This document shows positions 1 to 9,667 of a stretch of DNA of 64,000 bases, piece by piece; within the stretch, counting starts at the first letter, position 1, and each line of letters opens with the position of its first letter. This DNA comes from Pseudomonas sp. G.S.17 (lineage in GTDB: Bacteria > Pseudomonadota > Gammaproteobacteria > Pseudomonadales > Pseudomonadaceae): the NCBI RefSeq assembly GCF_038096165.1, contig NZ_CP151076.1, positions 5,577,501 through 5,641,500 of the forward strand. The letters are read 5' to 3'. The position numbers and the translations under genes are program-made. The notes beneath the pieces are model-generated. The model did not search any database. It had not been told where the DNA came from and was given only the letters and a program-made list of their open reading frames with translations.

Positions 1-174
1 GACCGCTACTCGATGCCGTTCTTCGTCGAGCCCAACCCGGGCACCCGTATCGAATGCCTGCCCGGCTGCCAAAGCGCCACCCGGCCAGCTCGCTACCCGA
101 CAACCACCTGTGCGGAGTTTCTGCTGTCGCGCTTCGCCGATACCTACGCTTATCGCCGGGAGCAGCAAGGCTAA
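1..174 (+). CDS. 2-oxoglutarate/Fe(II) oxygenase, isopenicillin N synthase family, C-terminal fragment
   Basis: Only the last 57 codons are inside the window; the frame is open from base 1 to a TAA at 172-174. The peptide starts DRYSMPFFVEPNPG and contains ARYPTTTCAEFLLSRF, which fits the C-terminal end of the isopenicillin N synthase-like non-haem iron oxygenases (the RYSMPFF stretch lies just after the distal iron-binding histidine and the RxS region). The catalytic residues lie upstream and cannot be checked. The deaminase gene follows after an 82-bp gap on the same strand, so a purine-related role is possible by context only. The substrate is unknown. Confidence 0.6.
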   Translation, partial: DRYSMPFFVEPNPGTRIECLPGCQSATRPARYPTTTCAEFLLSRFADTYAYRREQQG

Positions 175-247
175 TTGAACCGCTTGGTCAGGTTTCAGCC
201 TGAAAAGAGCCTGAGTCTGTAGAATGCCGGCGATCTGCGCCTGATGA

Positions 248-1210
<963 letters not shown>

Positions 1211-1279
1211 CTGATCAAGACTTGCAGCAAGCGCGGTGCCAGTAACCCTGGCACCGCTGCCGTCGCGCGCAAGATCGGC

Positions 1280-1972
1280 TCAGGCTGCCGAGGCGATTCT
1301 GCCGATTTCCCGCTGCCCGCTGGACGAGACCTGCAAGGTGCTGGATTCCTCGGTTTCGCGTAACCAGCCCATCTGAATGAACAGCTGCAACAGCCCCGCG
1401 CCCAAGGCGCCGCCCAAATGCGGGCTGCGCTCACTCCAGGCCGGGCAGGCGCACACGGTTTCGCGCTGACGCAGCGCCAACGCCGGAACATAAATCCCTC
1501 GCTCGGCAAACTTCGCGACGCCCACGCTGGTCACTTCGATACGCTGTTCCTGCTGCTCGATCCAGCCTGCGCCGAGCAACCGCTGATACAGGTCAGCAGC
1601 CATTTCACCCCCCAGATGATCACTGCAAACCCGCGCCCGACGCAGCGGCAAGGCCGGCATGGGCTGGGCGACGCTGCGGCTGATTTGCTCGGCGCTCACC
1701 AGCGAAGCATTGGCCATAGCCTCGACAACAGTGCCGACCTCGGGCCCCGCCAGACGAAAGAAACGTTTGCGGCCGCGCACTTCCTGCTTGACCAGCCCAC
1801 CCGACGCCAACCGCGCCAGATGCGCGCCCGCCGAAGACGTGGTCAGCCCCGCCAGCAGGGCCAATTCATCGGCGGGCCTGGCGGTGCCATCCATCAACGC
1901 CCAAATCATTGCGCTGCGCTTGGGGTCAGCCAGCAAGGTCGCAATGTGGCTGATGCAAGGTGCATATTCCAT
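1280..1972 (-). CDS. ArsR-type winged-helix transcriptional regulator
   Basis: About 230 residues. The N-terminal part (HIATLLADPKRSAMIWALMDG, then LTTSSAGAHLARLASGGLV and RGRKRFFRL) is a textbook ArsR winged helix-turn-helix with recognition helix and wing. The C-terminal 130 residues are an extra domain with several cysteines (VCSDH, CACPAW) that could sense a ligand or metal. The open frame extends further upstream, but ATG at 1972 is chosen because AGGGAG lies at good distance and the protein then begins MEYAPCISHIATLL as in this family; the upstream extension is an artificial hydrophobic stretch. The target is unknown. It is convergent with the deaminase gene. Confidence 0.8.
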   Translation of the reverse strand: MEYAPCISHIATLLADPKRSAMIWALMDGTARPADELALLAGLTTSSAGAHLARLASGGLVKQEVRGRKRFFRLAGPEVGTVVEAMANASLVSAEQISRSVAQPMPALPLRRARVCSDHLGGEMAADLYQRLLGAGWIEQQEQRIEVTSVGVAKFAERGIYVPALALRQRETVCACPAWSERSPHLGGALGAGLLQLFIQMGWLRETEESSTLQVSSSGQREIGRIASAA

Positions 1973-2195
1973 GTATTCACTCCCTGTGATGTCGCTGCAA
2001 AGCAAAAGGTGACGAAGTAACCAACCAAGAACAAACAGCACAAGCGCGCAAAAAAACATTCAACCACGATCCACATGTTCGCAGCTCAATGTCGGTATTG
2101 GTATTTACCTGCACGATTTTCCGAACTGTCCGTAAGGCAATTCGCTTCGCGCTGTGGGATTCGGATTTGGTTGTGCTGTATCGGCCTGCAGCGGC

Positions 2196-3095
2196 TTACC
2201 TGCTCCACGCTTCACAACGACGCGCGAGCATTTCGCGTAACAAATTAACCGGCTTGCTCAGTTGCGCACGATGCGCGCACAACAGGTTCAGCGGCGTCGC
2301 TTCCCCCTGTAACTGTGGCATCAGCACCTTCAATCTGCCTGCGCGCACATCGGCGGCAACATCCAGCCAGGACTTATATGCCACGCCAGCCCCCGCCAAT
2401 GCCCACAAGCGCACCACATCGGCATCATCGCTGAAGCGGTCGCCGCGCACGGTCAGGCTCATTTCGCGCTTGCCGTCATGAAAGGTCCAATGATCGTGGA
2501 CACGATTACCCAACATGAACAGCAGGCAATTGTGCTGCGCCAGTTGCTCCACATGGTGCGGTTCGCCGCAGCGCGCCAAATAGTCAGGCGAGGCGCATAA
2601 CACCCGGCGATTGAGCGGCGCGATGGGCAGCGCGACCAGGCTTGAATCCTCGGGCTCGCCATACCGCAACGCGATGTCCACCGGCTGGCGAAACAGGTCA
2701 GCGATGCGATCACCCAGCAACAGGCGAACCGTCAGTTGCGGATGCTCGCGCTGGAATTCATCGAGCCAGGGCAGCAACACGTTGCGACCAAAATCCGAAG
2801 GTGCTGAAAGCTGCAGCACGCCATTGCATTGATCCTGGCTGCTGGCCAATAAACGTCGGCCCTCGTCGAGGCTGCTTAAAGCCGAGCGCGCATAGGCCAG
2901 AAAACCCTCGCCCTCGGCGGTCAGTCGCAGGCTGCGGGTGGAGCGCGCCAGCAAACGCGCACCCAGCTGCTGTTCGATACGCTTGAGCGCGGCGCTGGCC
3001 ACCGCCGCCGACAGATCCATGGCCCGCGCGGCAGCGGACAAACTGCCCAGATCAGCCGCACGAACGAACAATTGCAGGTCATCGAAACGCAGCAT
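2196..3095 (-). CDS. LysR-family transcriptional regulator
   Basis: 299 residues, the normal LysR length. The N-terminal winged HTH is clear (FVRAADLGSLSAAARAMDLS, then ALKRIEQQLGARLLARSTRSLRLTAEG, residues about 10-60). The rest is the periplasmic-binding-like effector domain, ending in a segment that says how it discriminates small ligands but gives no specific hint. It is divergent from the MDR-family oxidoreductase at 3213 with a 117-bp shared promoter region, so that gene is its most likely target. A TCAATG-N3-CATTGA palindrome sits 13 bp upstream of its start. Confidence 0.85.
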   Translation of the reverse strand: MLRFDDLQLFVRAADLGSLSAAARAMDLSAAVASAALKRIEQQLGARLLARSTRSLRLTAEGEGFLAYARSALSSLDEGRRLLASSQDQCNGVLQLSAPSDFGRNVLLPWLDEFQREHPQLTVRLLLGDRIADLFRQPVDIALRYGEPEDSSLVALPIAPLNRRVLCASPDYLARCGEPHHVEQLAQHNCLLFMLGNRVHDHWTFHDGKREMSLTVRGDRFSDDADVVRLWALAGAGVAYKSWLDVAADVRAGRLKVLMPQLQGEATPLNLLCAHRAQLSKPVNLLREMLARRCEAWSR

Positions 3096-3107
3096 GGCGG
3101 TCCATTA

Positions 3108-3122
3108 TCAATGTTTCATTGA
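3108..3122. promoter_or_regulatory. Palindrome in the LysR/oxidoreductase divergent promoter
   Basis: Perfect inverted repeat TCAATG-TTT-CATTGA between the LysR gene and the divergent oxidoreductase. Its AT-rich dyad and its place just upstream of the regulator start suit an autoregulatory LysR operator. No direct evidence of binding. Confidence 0.35.
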
Positions 3123-3212
3123 AAGAGCCTGCCGTTTTAGCGGGTTTTATCTTTGAAGGAAATAGCCAATCATCCCCGACATTGAACATCCAGCCAATCT
3201 TCAGGAGCCTTT

Positions 3213-4226
3213 ATGAAAGCCATCGCTTATTACCACGCGCTGCCCATCACCGATGAGCAAGCCTTGCAGGACATCGATCTGCCGGAGCCCGCCGCCGGTC
3301 CGCGCGACTTGCTGGTGGAAGTCAAAGCGATCTCGGTGAACCCGGTCGACACCAAGGTGCGCCAGAACGTCCAGCCCGAAGGCGGCGAAGCCAAGGTGCT
3401 GGGTTGGGACGTCGCGGGCGTGGTCAAGGCGGTGGGCAGCGAAGTCACGCTGTTCCAGCCAGGTGACAAGGTGTTTTATGCCGGCTCGCTGACCCGGCCG
3501 GGGGCAAACAGCGAACTGCACGTTGTCGATGAGCGCATCGTCGGCCATATGCCGAAAACCCTGAGTTTCGCCCATGCTGCAGCCCTGCCGCTGACGGCGA
3601 TCACTGCCTGGGAATTGCTCTTCGAGCGCTTGCAGGTCGCGGAAGGTGAAAGTGCCAGCCCGCAAAGCCTGCTGATCGTCGGTGCGGCTGGCGGCGTTGG
3701 TTCGATTCTCACCCAGCTTGCCCGGCAGCTGACTTCACTGAAAGTGATCGGCACCGCATCGCGTGCGGAAACCACTGCCTGGGTTCGCGAGCTGGGCGCC
3801 CACGAAGTGCTGGATCACAGCAAGCCGCTGAGTGAGGAACTCAAGCGTGCCGGACTGGAAAGCGTCACTCACGTGGCGAGCCTGACCCAGACCGATCAGC
3901 ATCTGGACCAACTGGTCGAAGCGTTGCAGCCGCAAGGCAAGCTGGGCCTGATCGACGACCCCAAATCCCTCGACGTGAGCAAGCTCAAGCGCAAGAGCCT
4001 GTCACTGCACTGGGAGTTCATGTACACCCGCTCGATGTTCGGCACGCCGGACATGATCGAACAACACAAACTGCTCAATCGTGTCGCCCAGCTCATCGAT
4101 GCGGGAACCCTGAAAACCACATTCGGCGAGCATTTCGGCACCATCAACGCCAGCAACCTGCGCCGCGCCCATGAACTGCTGGAAAGCGGCAAGGCCAAAG
4201 GCAAGATTGTGCTGGAAGGGTTCTGA
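3213..4226 (+). CDS. Zinc-type alcohol dehydrogenase-like (quinone oxidoreductase/MDR family) protein
   Basis: 337-residue medium-chain dehydrogenase/reductase, probably an NADPH-dependent enone or quinone reductase. N-terminal GroES-like domain (VKAISVNPVDTKVRQ, GWDVAGVV), then a Rossmann fold with the nucleotide-binding VGAAGGVGSILTQLA at about residues 155-170. The catalytic zinc cysteines of true alcohol dehydrogenases are not evident, which fits the zinc-free quinone-reductase branch (family often annotated zinc-binding alcohol dehydrogenase family protein). A good AGGAG precedes the ATG. It is probably controlled by the divergent LysR gene. The substrate is not predictable. Confidence 0.82.
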   Translation: MKAIAYYHALPITDEQALQDIDLPEPAAGPRDLLVEVKAISVNPVDTKVRQNVQPEGGEAKVLGWDVAGVVKAVGSEVTLFQPGDKVFYAGSLTRPGANSELHVVDERIVGHMPKTLSFAHAAALPLTAITAWELLFERLQVAEGESASPQSLLIVGAAGGVGSILTQLARQLTSLKVIGTASRAETTAWVRELGAHEVLDHSKPLSEELKRAGLESVTHVASLTQTDQHLDQLVEALQPQGKLGLIDDPKSLDVSKLKRKSLSLHWEFMYTRSMFGTPDMIEQHKLLNRVAQLIDAGTLKTTFGEHFGTINASNLRRAHELLESGKAKGKIVLEGF

Positions 4227-4247
4227 GGCGCAGCAAACATCGGATCG

Positions 4248-4338
4248 GTAGGACCGGCTTCAGCCGGGAGGGCGAGAGTTCCGACGACGCAGCTGCTGCG
4301 AATGGACTGGCCTCCTCCCGGCTAAAGCCAGTCCTACG
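4248..4338. repeat. REP doublet (type A, inverted pair)
   Basis: Two REP palindromes face each other. The left arm has GTAGGACCGGCTTCAGCCGG and the right arm CCGGCTAAAGCCAGTCCTAC, separated by about 45 bp. Same class as 5683-5773, 16483-16536 and 23673-23762. It lies between the convergent oxidoreductase and efflux genes. Confidence 0.85.
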
Positions 4339-4375
4339 CGGTGTATTTGTTTGATAGCAGGGATAACAGCCGAAT

Positions 4376-5572
4376 CTAGACCCGCGCCGCCAGCGCATCG
4401 CGCTTGCCCTGCAAACGCCGGGTCAGCACCGACATGCTCACGGCAACGATCCCGCACAGGCTGATCACCAGCGCCATCGGCACTGCGCTGCCGTCATGCA
4501 GCACGCCGACCAACGCCGCAGCACCCGCTGCCACGCTGAACTGCAGACAGCCGAGCAACGCCGAAGCGCTGCCCGCTCGCGCCCATTGCCCGTTCATCGC
4601 ACACGCCGAAGCGTTGGGGATGATGCAACCGAGGCTGGCAATACACACAAACAACGGCACCAGCAGCGGCCACAATTTTTCGCTGTGAACACCCGCGATC
4701 CCGAGCAGCACCAGCGCTGCCACCAGATAAACCCAGATCGCCCGCGACAGCAGGAAAGCCGGACCGCGCTTGCCGAGGATCCGTGCGTTGATCTGCGCCA
4801 CCAGGATGAAACCGGCAGCATTCGCACCGAACAGCCAGCCGTAATGCTCAGCCGGCACGCCGTACAACTTGATGAAGACGAAAGGCGAACCCGCGATGTA
4901 GGCGAACATCCCGGCCATGGCGATGCCGCCGGTCAACGCGTGCCCGAGAAAAACCCGATCCTTGAACAGGTTGGCGTACTGCCCAAACGCACCTGTCAGC
5001 GGCAGGCGCGGATGAGTCGCCGGCATGCTTTCCGGCAACCACAAGGCGACAGACAGCGAAGCCAGCGCACTGAACGCGGTAAGCGACAGGAAAATCGCCT
5101 GCCAGCCGTAAACATTGACCAGCAGCCCACCTAGCATCGGCGCGAGTATCGGCGCCAATCCCATGACCAGCATCAGCTGGGAAAACACCTTCGCCGACTG
5201 CACCGCATCGCATTTGTCACTGACAATCGCCCGGGAAATCACCATCCCCGCACAACCGCCCAAGGCCTGCACGAAACGCGCGCCGATCAGCCATTCCAGA
5301 CTCGGCGCGAAAGCGCAGGCCAGCGATGCCAAGGTGAACAGCGTGACGCCAACCAACAGCGGAACACGCCGACCAAACCGGTCAGCCACAGGACCGTAGG
5401 CCAGTTGCCCGATGGACAGCCCGAGGAAATAGGCCGCGAGGGTCAGCTGGACGTGTTGCTCGTCAGTGCCAAACGCGAGGGCAATGGCGGGAAAACCCGG
5501 CAGATAGAAATCGATGGCCAACGGGCCGAAGGCGCTCAATGCACCAAGAATCAGGATGCTTCTCAGGTTCAT
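4376..5572 (-). CDS. Bcr/CflA-family MFS multidrug efflux transporter
   Basis: 398 residues with 12 predicted membrane helices. The N-terminus carries IDFYLPGFPAIA in the first helix, typical of the Bcr/CflA (drug:H+ antiporter DHA1) family, and the loop 2-3 MFS signature is GPVADRFGRRVPLL at about residues 60-73. An inner-membrane proton-driven exporter of small toxic molecules is expected, for example bicyclomycin or sulfonamide type drugs, but the substrate cannot be read from sequence. It stands alone, flanked by two REP doublets, and no cognate regulator is adjacent. Confidence 0.85.
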   Translation of the reverse strand: MNLRSILILGALSAFGPLAIDFYLPGFPAIALAFGTDEQHVQLTLAAYFLGLSIGQLAYGPVADRFGRRVPLLVGVTLFTLASLACAFAPSLEWLIGARFVQALGGCAGMVISRAIVSDKCDAVQSAKVFSQLMLVMGLAPILAPMLGGLLVNVYGWQAIFLSLTAFSALASLSVALWLPESMPATHPRLPLTGAFGQYANLFKDRVFLGHALTGGIAMAGMFAYIAGSPFVFIKLYGVPAEHYGWLFGANAAGFILVAQINARILGKRGPAFLLSRAIWVYLVAALVLLGIAGVHSEKLWPLLVPLFVCIASLGCIIPNASACAMNGQWARAGSASALLGCLQFSVAAGAAALVGVLHDGSAVPMALVISLCGIVAVSMSVLTRRLQGKRDALAARV

Positions 5573-5682
5573 CAGGTATCCAGACAGTATTCAACGCAGC
5601 GGGCTAGTCTACCCGGCCTCTCTGGTACCGAACGCCTGATGGGGAAAATTACTGCAAAAAATCTCGGTGACATCATGTTTCC

Positions 5683-5773
5683 GCAGGACTGGCTTTAGCC
5701 GGGAGGACGAAGGTACAAACGCCAGAGCTGCTGTGAGTGTATTGGCGGTCTCCCGGCTAAAGCCGGTCCTACG
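5683..5773. repeat. REP doublet (type A)
   Basis: Inverted pair of REP palindromes (CAGGACTGGCTTTAGCCGGG on the left, CTCCCGGCTAAAGCCGGTCC on the right) between the efflux gene and copZ. Same scaffold as the element at 4248. Confidence 0.85.
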
Positions 5774-5782
5774 AACCGATAC

Positions 5783-5980
5783 CTAAACAACCTGCGCCTG
5801 ATACCCCTCCTCCACGATCAAACCGATGACCTGCTCGGTCGTCAGATCACTTTCAACCAGCACCTCGCCGGTGGGCAGGTCAACCTGGACGATAGCCGCC
5901 GCGTCCTGGCCTTTAATGGCATTGGTCACCGCCTTCACACAGTGCCCGCAGGTCATGCCTTGAACGTTGAATCGCTGCAT
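5783..5980 (-). CDS. copZ: Copper chaperone CopZ (HMA domain)
   Basis: 65-residue stand-alone heavy-metal-associated domain. The metal-binding GMTCGHC motif is at residues 8-14 and the ferredoxin-like fold is complete. It binds Cu(I) in the cytoplasm and hands it to the CopA ATPase. It is transcribed away from the copA side, directly downstream of a CueR-type operator at 6026-6052 in the spacing expected for a MerR-family promoter, so copper induction by CueR is likely. The start is supported by AAGGAG. Confidence 0.9.
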   Translation of the reverse strand: MQRFNVQGMTCGHCVKAVTNAIKGQDAAAIVQVDLPTGEVLVESDLTTEQVIGLIVEEGYQAQVV

Positions 5981-6025
5981 GGTGTTGCTCCTTCAAACGA
6001 GTATGGGAAACACTGGCTGCCATGT

Positions 6026-6052
6026 TTGACCTTCCTGCCGTGGCAAGGTCAA
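6026..6052. promoter_or_regulatory. CueR-type operator/promoter
   Basis: Perfect inverted repeat TTGACCTT-N11-AAGGTCAA. This matches the dyad of MerR-family copper promoters, where the operator lies in an over-long 19-bp spacer. Read on the minus strand, TTGACC serves as -35 and the sequence after 19 bp as the -10 for copZ. Read on the plus strand it is almost symmetric (TTGACC, then AAGTTT), so it could also drive the small secreted protein gene at 6137. The cognate regulator is encoded at 8780. Confidence 0.7.
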
Positions 6053-6136
6053 GTTTCTGTTTTACCTGCCGGGCTGGTATTCGGTGCGAGCCTCGGCCAA
6101 GCTGCGTCATTACTGTCTACATCAGGAGTATCAGCG

Positions 6137-6517
6137 ATGCGCTGGTCAGTATTGAGCCTCTTCGGCATTCTCGGTTTGTTGGCTGCCTCCCCAGCGGTTC
6201 AAGCCGATCAGGATTACGGCGTTCTGATCATTTCCCGCGAGCGCCTGGAAGTCGGGACGTCCTGCGAGATCGGCGTGTATATCCAGGATCAACTGGTCGG
6301 GCGTCTGTTTCAGGAACAATCGGCGTCGTTCAATCTGCCCGCAGGCGATGTGTCGATCCGCTTGCGCCTGCTGCCAGGTGGTGTGTTCGGTTGCGATCCG
6401 GGCATGGAAGCGCAGAACGGCACGCGGATCAAAATCCGGGCGGGCGACATTCTCAAATTCCGCATTGCTGCCAACCTAAATGGCTTGTATCTCAAGCACG
6501 CCGACCTGAACTATTGA
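6137..6517 (+). CDS. Small secreted protein of unknown function in the copper cluster
   Basis: 126 residues. MRWSVLSLFGILGLLAASPAVQA is a clear Sec signal peptide (cleavage before about residue 24). The mature part is a beta-rich chain with two cysteines (TSCEIGVYI and GVFGCDPG) that could form a disulfide. The pattern VYIQDQLVGRL-N-LPAGDVSIRL recalls the PEGA/DUF2846-type fold, but this is only a resemblance. The open frame extends upstream to 5942, but ATG 6137 with AGGAG and the signal peptide is the credible start. It sits between the CueR-type operator and copA, so a periplasmic role in copper handling is inferred from position only. Confidence 0.65.
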   Translation: MRWSVLSLFGILGLLAASPAVQADQDYGVLIISRERLEVGTSCEIGVYIQDQLVGRLFQEQSASFNLPAGDVSIRLRLLPGGVFGCDPGMEAQNGTRIKIRAGDILKFRIAANLNGLYLKHADLNY

Positions 6518-6524
6518 TCCAGGC

Positions 6525-6551
6525 TTGACATTGACCTCATAGAAAGGTTGA
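6525..6551 (+). promoter_or_regulatory. Possible second copper-responsive promoter before copA
   Basis: TTGACA, then TTGACCT and AAGGTTGA form an imperfect dyad 37 bp before the copA start, resembling a degraded CueR box. The -10 is not clear. Low certainty; copA may instead be read through from 6026. Confidence 0.3.
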
Positions 6552-6587
6552 TCCTTGCTGGCATTACGTCTTCAGGGAGTGTTCAAG

Positions 6588-8783
6588 ATGCTCAAGCCGG
6601 TTTCTTTCGATTTGCCGATTTCCGGGATGACCTGCGCCAGTTGCGCGGGTCGCGTTGAACGTGCGCTGGCCAAAGTGCCCGGCGTCAGTCGTGTCAGCGT
6701 CAATCTGGCCAACGAACAGGCCCACGTCGAAACCCTCACGCCGCTGGACCCGGCGACGCTGATCGCCGCCGTGGTAAAGGCAGGCTACGGCGCCACGACC
6801 CTGGAAAACCAACCGACCGAGGTTGACTACCAACAGCACCTGCGCAAGGAACGCTGGGCATTGTTCCTGGCTATCGCCCTGGCGGTGCCTTTGCTGCTGC
6901 CGATGCTGCTTGAACCACTTGGCGTGCACTGGATGTTGCCGGCATGGGTGCAATTCGCCTTGGCGACACCGGTGCAGTTCATTTTGGGTGCGCGCTTCTA
7001 TGTCGCTGCCTGGAAAGCCGTGCGCGCCGGTGCTGGCAACATGGATTTGCTGGTGGCACTCGGCACCAGCGCCGGGTATGGCTTGAGTCTGTACGAATGG
7101 GCCAACTCGGCGCCGGGCAGCATGCCGCATCTGTATTTCGAGGCTTCAGCGGTGGTCATCGCCTTGGTTTTGCTGGGCAAATACCTTGAAAGCCGAGCCA
7201 AGCGCCAGACGGCCAGCGCGATTCGCGCCCTTGAAGCCTTGCGTCCGGAACGCGCCATCCAGGTCATCGACGGCCAGGAACACGACGTAGCGATCAGCGC
7301 CCTGCGTCTCGGCGATCTGGTCGCAGTGAAACCTGGCGAACGTTTCCCGGTCGATGGCCAGGTGCTGGAAGGCCGCAGCCACGCAGACGAAGCCTTGATC
7401 AGTGGCGAAAGCCTGCCAGTGCCGAAACAGCCCGGCGATAAAGTCACCGGTGGCGCGATCAACGGTGAAGGCCGCCTGGTGGTGAAGACCACGGCCTTGG
7501 GCGCGGAAACGGTGCTGGCGCGGATCATTCGTCTGGTGGAAGACGCTCAGACGGGCAAAGCGCCGATCCAGAAACTGGTGGATAAAGTCAGCCAGGTGTT
7601 CGTCCCGGTCGTATTGCTGATCGCCTTGGCAACGTTGGTTGGCTGGCTGCTGGCCGATGCGTCACTGGAAACGGCGCTGATCAATGCCGTCGCGGTGCTG
7701 GTGATCGCTTGTCCCTGCGCGCTCGGTCTGGCGACGCCCACTGCAATCATGGCCGGGACCGGCGTGGCGGCGCGCTACGGCATTCTGATCAAGGACGCCG
7801 AAGCACTGGAACGCGCCCACGAAGTGACCGCCGTGGTCTTCGACAAGACCGGCACCCTGACGTCGGGCACGCCGCGCATCGCGCACCTGACGGCGGTCGC
7901 TGGCAGCGAAGAGCAAATCCTTGAATGGGCCGGTGCGTTGCAACGCGGCAGCGAGCATCCGCTGGCCAGGGCCGTACTGGATGCCTGCAAGGAATTGCAT
8001 ATCAACCCGACCACCGTTGAGAACAGCCAGTCCCTGGCCGGACGCGGAATTGCCGGTACATTTCAGGGCCGCATGCTCGCCCTGGGCAATCGCCGTCTGC
8101 TGGAAGAACACGCCTTGCCTATGGGTGAATTGGCGGATGCCGCACGGACCTGGGAAGCCGAAGGCCGCACCTTATCCTGGCTGATCGAACAGAGCCCCAA
8201 TCCCGCCGTGCTGGGCCTGTTCGCCTTTGGTGACACGTTGAAACCCGGCGCGCTGCATGCCGTGCAACAGTTGTCGGCGCGACATATCAGCAGCCATTTG
8301 CTGACCGGCGACAATCAAGGCAGCGCGCGGGTAGTGGCCCAGGCGCTGGGCATCAGTGACGTGCACGCCGAAGTGTTGCCCGCCGACAAGGCCGCGACGG
8401 TGATCGCACTGAAAAAGCATCATGTGGTGGCAATGGTTGGCGACGGCATCAACGACGCGCCCGCGCTGGCGGCCGCCGACATCGGCATCGCCATGGGTGG
8501 CGGCACCGATGTGGCCATGCAGGCAGCCGGGATCACCCTGATGCGCGGTGACCCACGATTGATTCCGGCGGCGCTGGACATCAGCCGCAAAACCTACGCA
8601 AAGATTCGCCAGAATCTGTTCTGGGCGTTCGTCTATAACCTGATCGGCATTCCATTGGCGGCGTTCGGTTTTCTCAACCCGGTGCTGGCGGGCGCGGCAA
8701 TGGCGTTGTCCAGCGTCAGCGTGGTCAGCAACGCCTTGTTGCTCAAGACGTGGAAGCCCGACGAGCAGGAGGATCAGCAATGA
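6588..8783 (+). CDS. copA: Cu(I)-translocating P-type ATPase CopA
   Basis: 731-residue P1B-1 ATPase that exports Cu(I) across the inner membrane. One N-terminal HMA domain with GMTCASC (residues 13-19), membrane helices, the transport CPC motif (375-377), the phosphorylation motif DKTGTLT (from Asp419), the SEHPLA nucleotide-binding motif and the hinge [10 protein letters not shown]. The frame is open from TTG 6555, but ATG 6588 with CAGGGAG upstream gives the usual short leader before the HMA domain. The stop overlaps the cueR start (ATGA), so pump and regulator are co-transcribed. Confidence 0.93.
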   Translation: MLKPVSFDLPISGMTCASCAGRVERALAKVPGVSRVSVNLANEQAHVETLTPLDPATLIAAVVKAGYGATTLENQPTEVDYQQHLRKERWALFLAIALAVPLLLPMLLEPLGVHWMLPAWVQFALATPVQFILGARFYVAAWKAVRAGAGNMDLLVALGTSAGYGLSLYEWANSAPGSMPHLYFEASAVVIALVLLGKYLESRAKRQTASAIRALEALRPERAIQVIDGQEHDVAISALRLGDLVAVKPGERFPVDGQVLEGRSHADEALISGESLPVPKQPGDKVTGGAINGEGRLVVKTTALGAETVLARIIRLVEDAQTGKAPIQKLVDKVSQVFVPVVLLIALATLVGWLLADASLETALINAVAVLVIACPCALGLATPTAIMAGTGVAARYGILIKDAEALERAHEVTAVVFDKTGTLTSGTPRIAHLTAVAGSEEQILEWAGALQRGSEHPLARAVLDACKELHINPTTVENSQSLAGRGIAGTFQGRMLALGNRRLLEEHALPMGELADAARTWEAEGRTLSWLIEQSPNPAVLGLFAFGDTLKPGALHAVQQLSARHISSHLLTGDNQGSARVVAQALGISDVHAEVLPADKAATVIALKKHHVVAMVGDGINDAPALAAADIGIAMGGGTDVAMQAAGITLMRGDPRLIPAALDISRKTYAKIRQNLFWAFVYNLIGIPLAAFGFLNPVLAGAAMALSSVSVVSNALLLKTWKPDEQEDQQ

Positions 8784-9181
8784 ACATCGGCCAGGCGGCG
8801 AAAAACAGTGGCCTGAGCGCCAAGATGATTCGTTATTACGAGTCCACCGGACTGCTCAAACCCGCGCATCGCAGCGACAGCGGTTATCGCCTTTACGCGA
8901 GCGAAGACTTGCATACCCTGGCGTTCATCAAGCGCTCGCGGGATCTGGGATTTTCTCTCGAAGAAGTCGGCAAGCTGCTGACCTTGTGGCAAGACCGGCA
9001 ACGCGCCAGCGCCGACGTCAAGGCGCTGGCCCGGCAACACATCGTCGAGCTCAACCAGAAGATCGATGAACTGGCGAGCCTGCGCGATACCTTGCAGGAG
9101 CTGGTTGAACACTGCCAGGGCGACGACCGCCCGGATTGCCCGATCCTCAAGGACCTGGCTTCGGGTGGGTGTTGCGGGTGA
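8780..9181 (+). CDS. cueR: Copper-responsive MerR-family regulator CueR
   Basis: 133 residues. Starts [22 protein letters not shown], the MerR-family winged HTH, followed by the dimerisation helix and a C-terminal metal loop with CxxxxxxxC ([10 protein letters not shown] region) and the GGCCG tail typical of CueR rather than ZntR or SoxR. Cu(I) binding twists the over-long promoter spacer and activates copper efflux genes. Start at 8780 chosen because it gives the canonical N-terminus and the 4-bp overlap with copA, with AGGAGG upstream; an in-frame ATG at 8750 lies inside copA. Confidence 0.9.
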   Translation: MNIGQAAKNSGLSAKMIRYYESTGLLKPAHRSDSGYRLYASEDLHTLAFIKRSRDLGFSLEEVGKLLTLWQDRQRASADVKALARQHIVELNQKIDELASLRDTLQELVEHCQGDDRPDCPILKDLASGGCCG

Positions 9182-9191
9182 TGGAGATGCT

Positions 9192-9597
9192 GGCCAATCC
9201 GACGCCATCGGGGACAAGTCCCCTCCTACCGGCTTACACAAATCAGGTAGGACCGAACTTGTCCGGGAGACGCTGGCGCAGGCAACGGATGGGTGTCAGG
9301 CGAAATACTGTCGGCCAATCCGACGCCATCGGGGACAAGTCCCCTCCTACCGGCTTACACAAATCAGGTAGGACCGGACTTGTCCGGGAGACGCTGGCGC
9401 AGGCAACGGATGGGTGTCAGGCGAAATACTGTCGGCCAATCCGACGCCATCGGGGACAAGTCCCCTCCTACCGGTTTACACCCATCAGGTAGGACCGGAC
9501 TTGTCCGGGAGACGCTGGCGCAGGCAACGGATGGGTGTCAGGCGAAATACTGTCGGCCAATCCGACGCCATCGGGGACAAGTCCCCTCCTACCGGTT
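9192..9597. repeat. 121-bp tandem repeat array of REP palindromes
   Basis: Three complete units of exactly 121 bp start at 9192, 9313 and 9434. A partial fourth starts at 9555 and stops at about 9597. Each unit holds two short palindromes in opposite orientation, GGGGACAAGTCCCC and CCGGACTTGTCCGG, the second within a GTAGGACC...GGGAG frame shared with the type A REP elements. Units differ by only a few bases. Because 121 is not a multiple of three, the overlapping reading frames across the array are not conserved and are not genes. This array fills the gap between cueR and the terminator at 9631. Confidence 0.93.
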
Positions 9598-9627
9598 TGA
9601 TTCCTCCGTGAAGGCGTCGGAGCTCAT

Positions 9628-9658
9628 AAAAAACCCGGCCTGAGCCGGGTTTCTTTTT
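9628..9658. terminator. Bidirectional rho-independent terminator
   Basis: Perfect 9-bp stem AAACCCGGC / GCCGGGTTT with a CTGA loop (9631-9652), A-rich before and T-rich after, so it can end transcription from cueR on the plus strand and from the kinase gene on the minus strand. Confidence 0.85.
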
Positions 9659-9667
9659 AACTGTCGA

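Noticed and set aside
5942..6136. Extended N-terminus of the copper-cluster secreted protein
   Set aside because: Runs through the CueR-type operator; the signal peptide starts at 6137 with a good RBS.
9192..9597. CRISPR array
   Set aside because: Repeat unit of 121 bp is nearly identical throughout with no variable spacers, and no cas genes are near.
9066..9643. Chain of overlapping 65-118 residue frames over the 121-bp repeats
   Set aside because: Produced by the repeat itself; frame shifts at every unit and there is no start signal.
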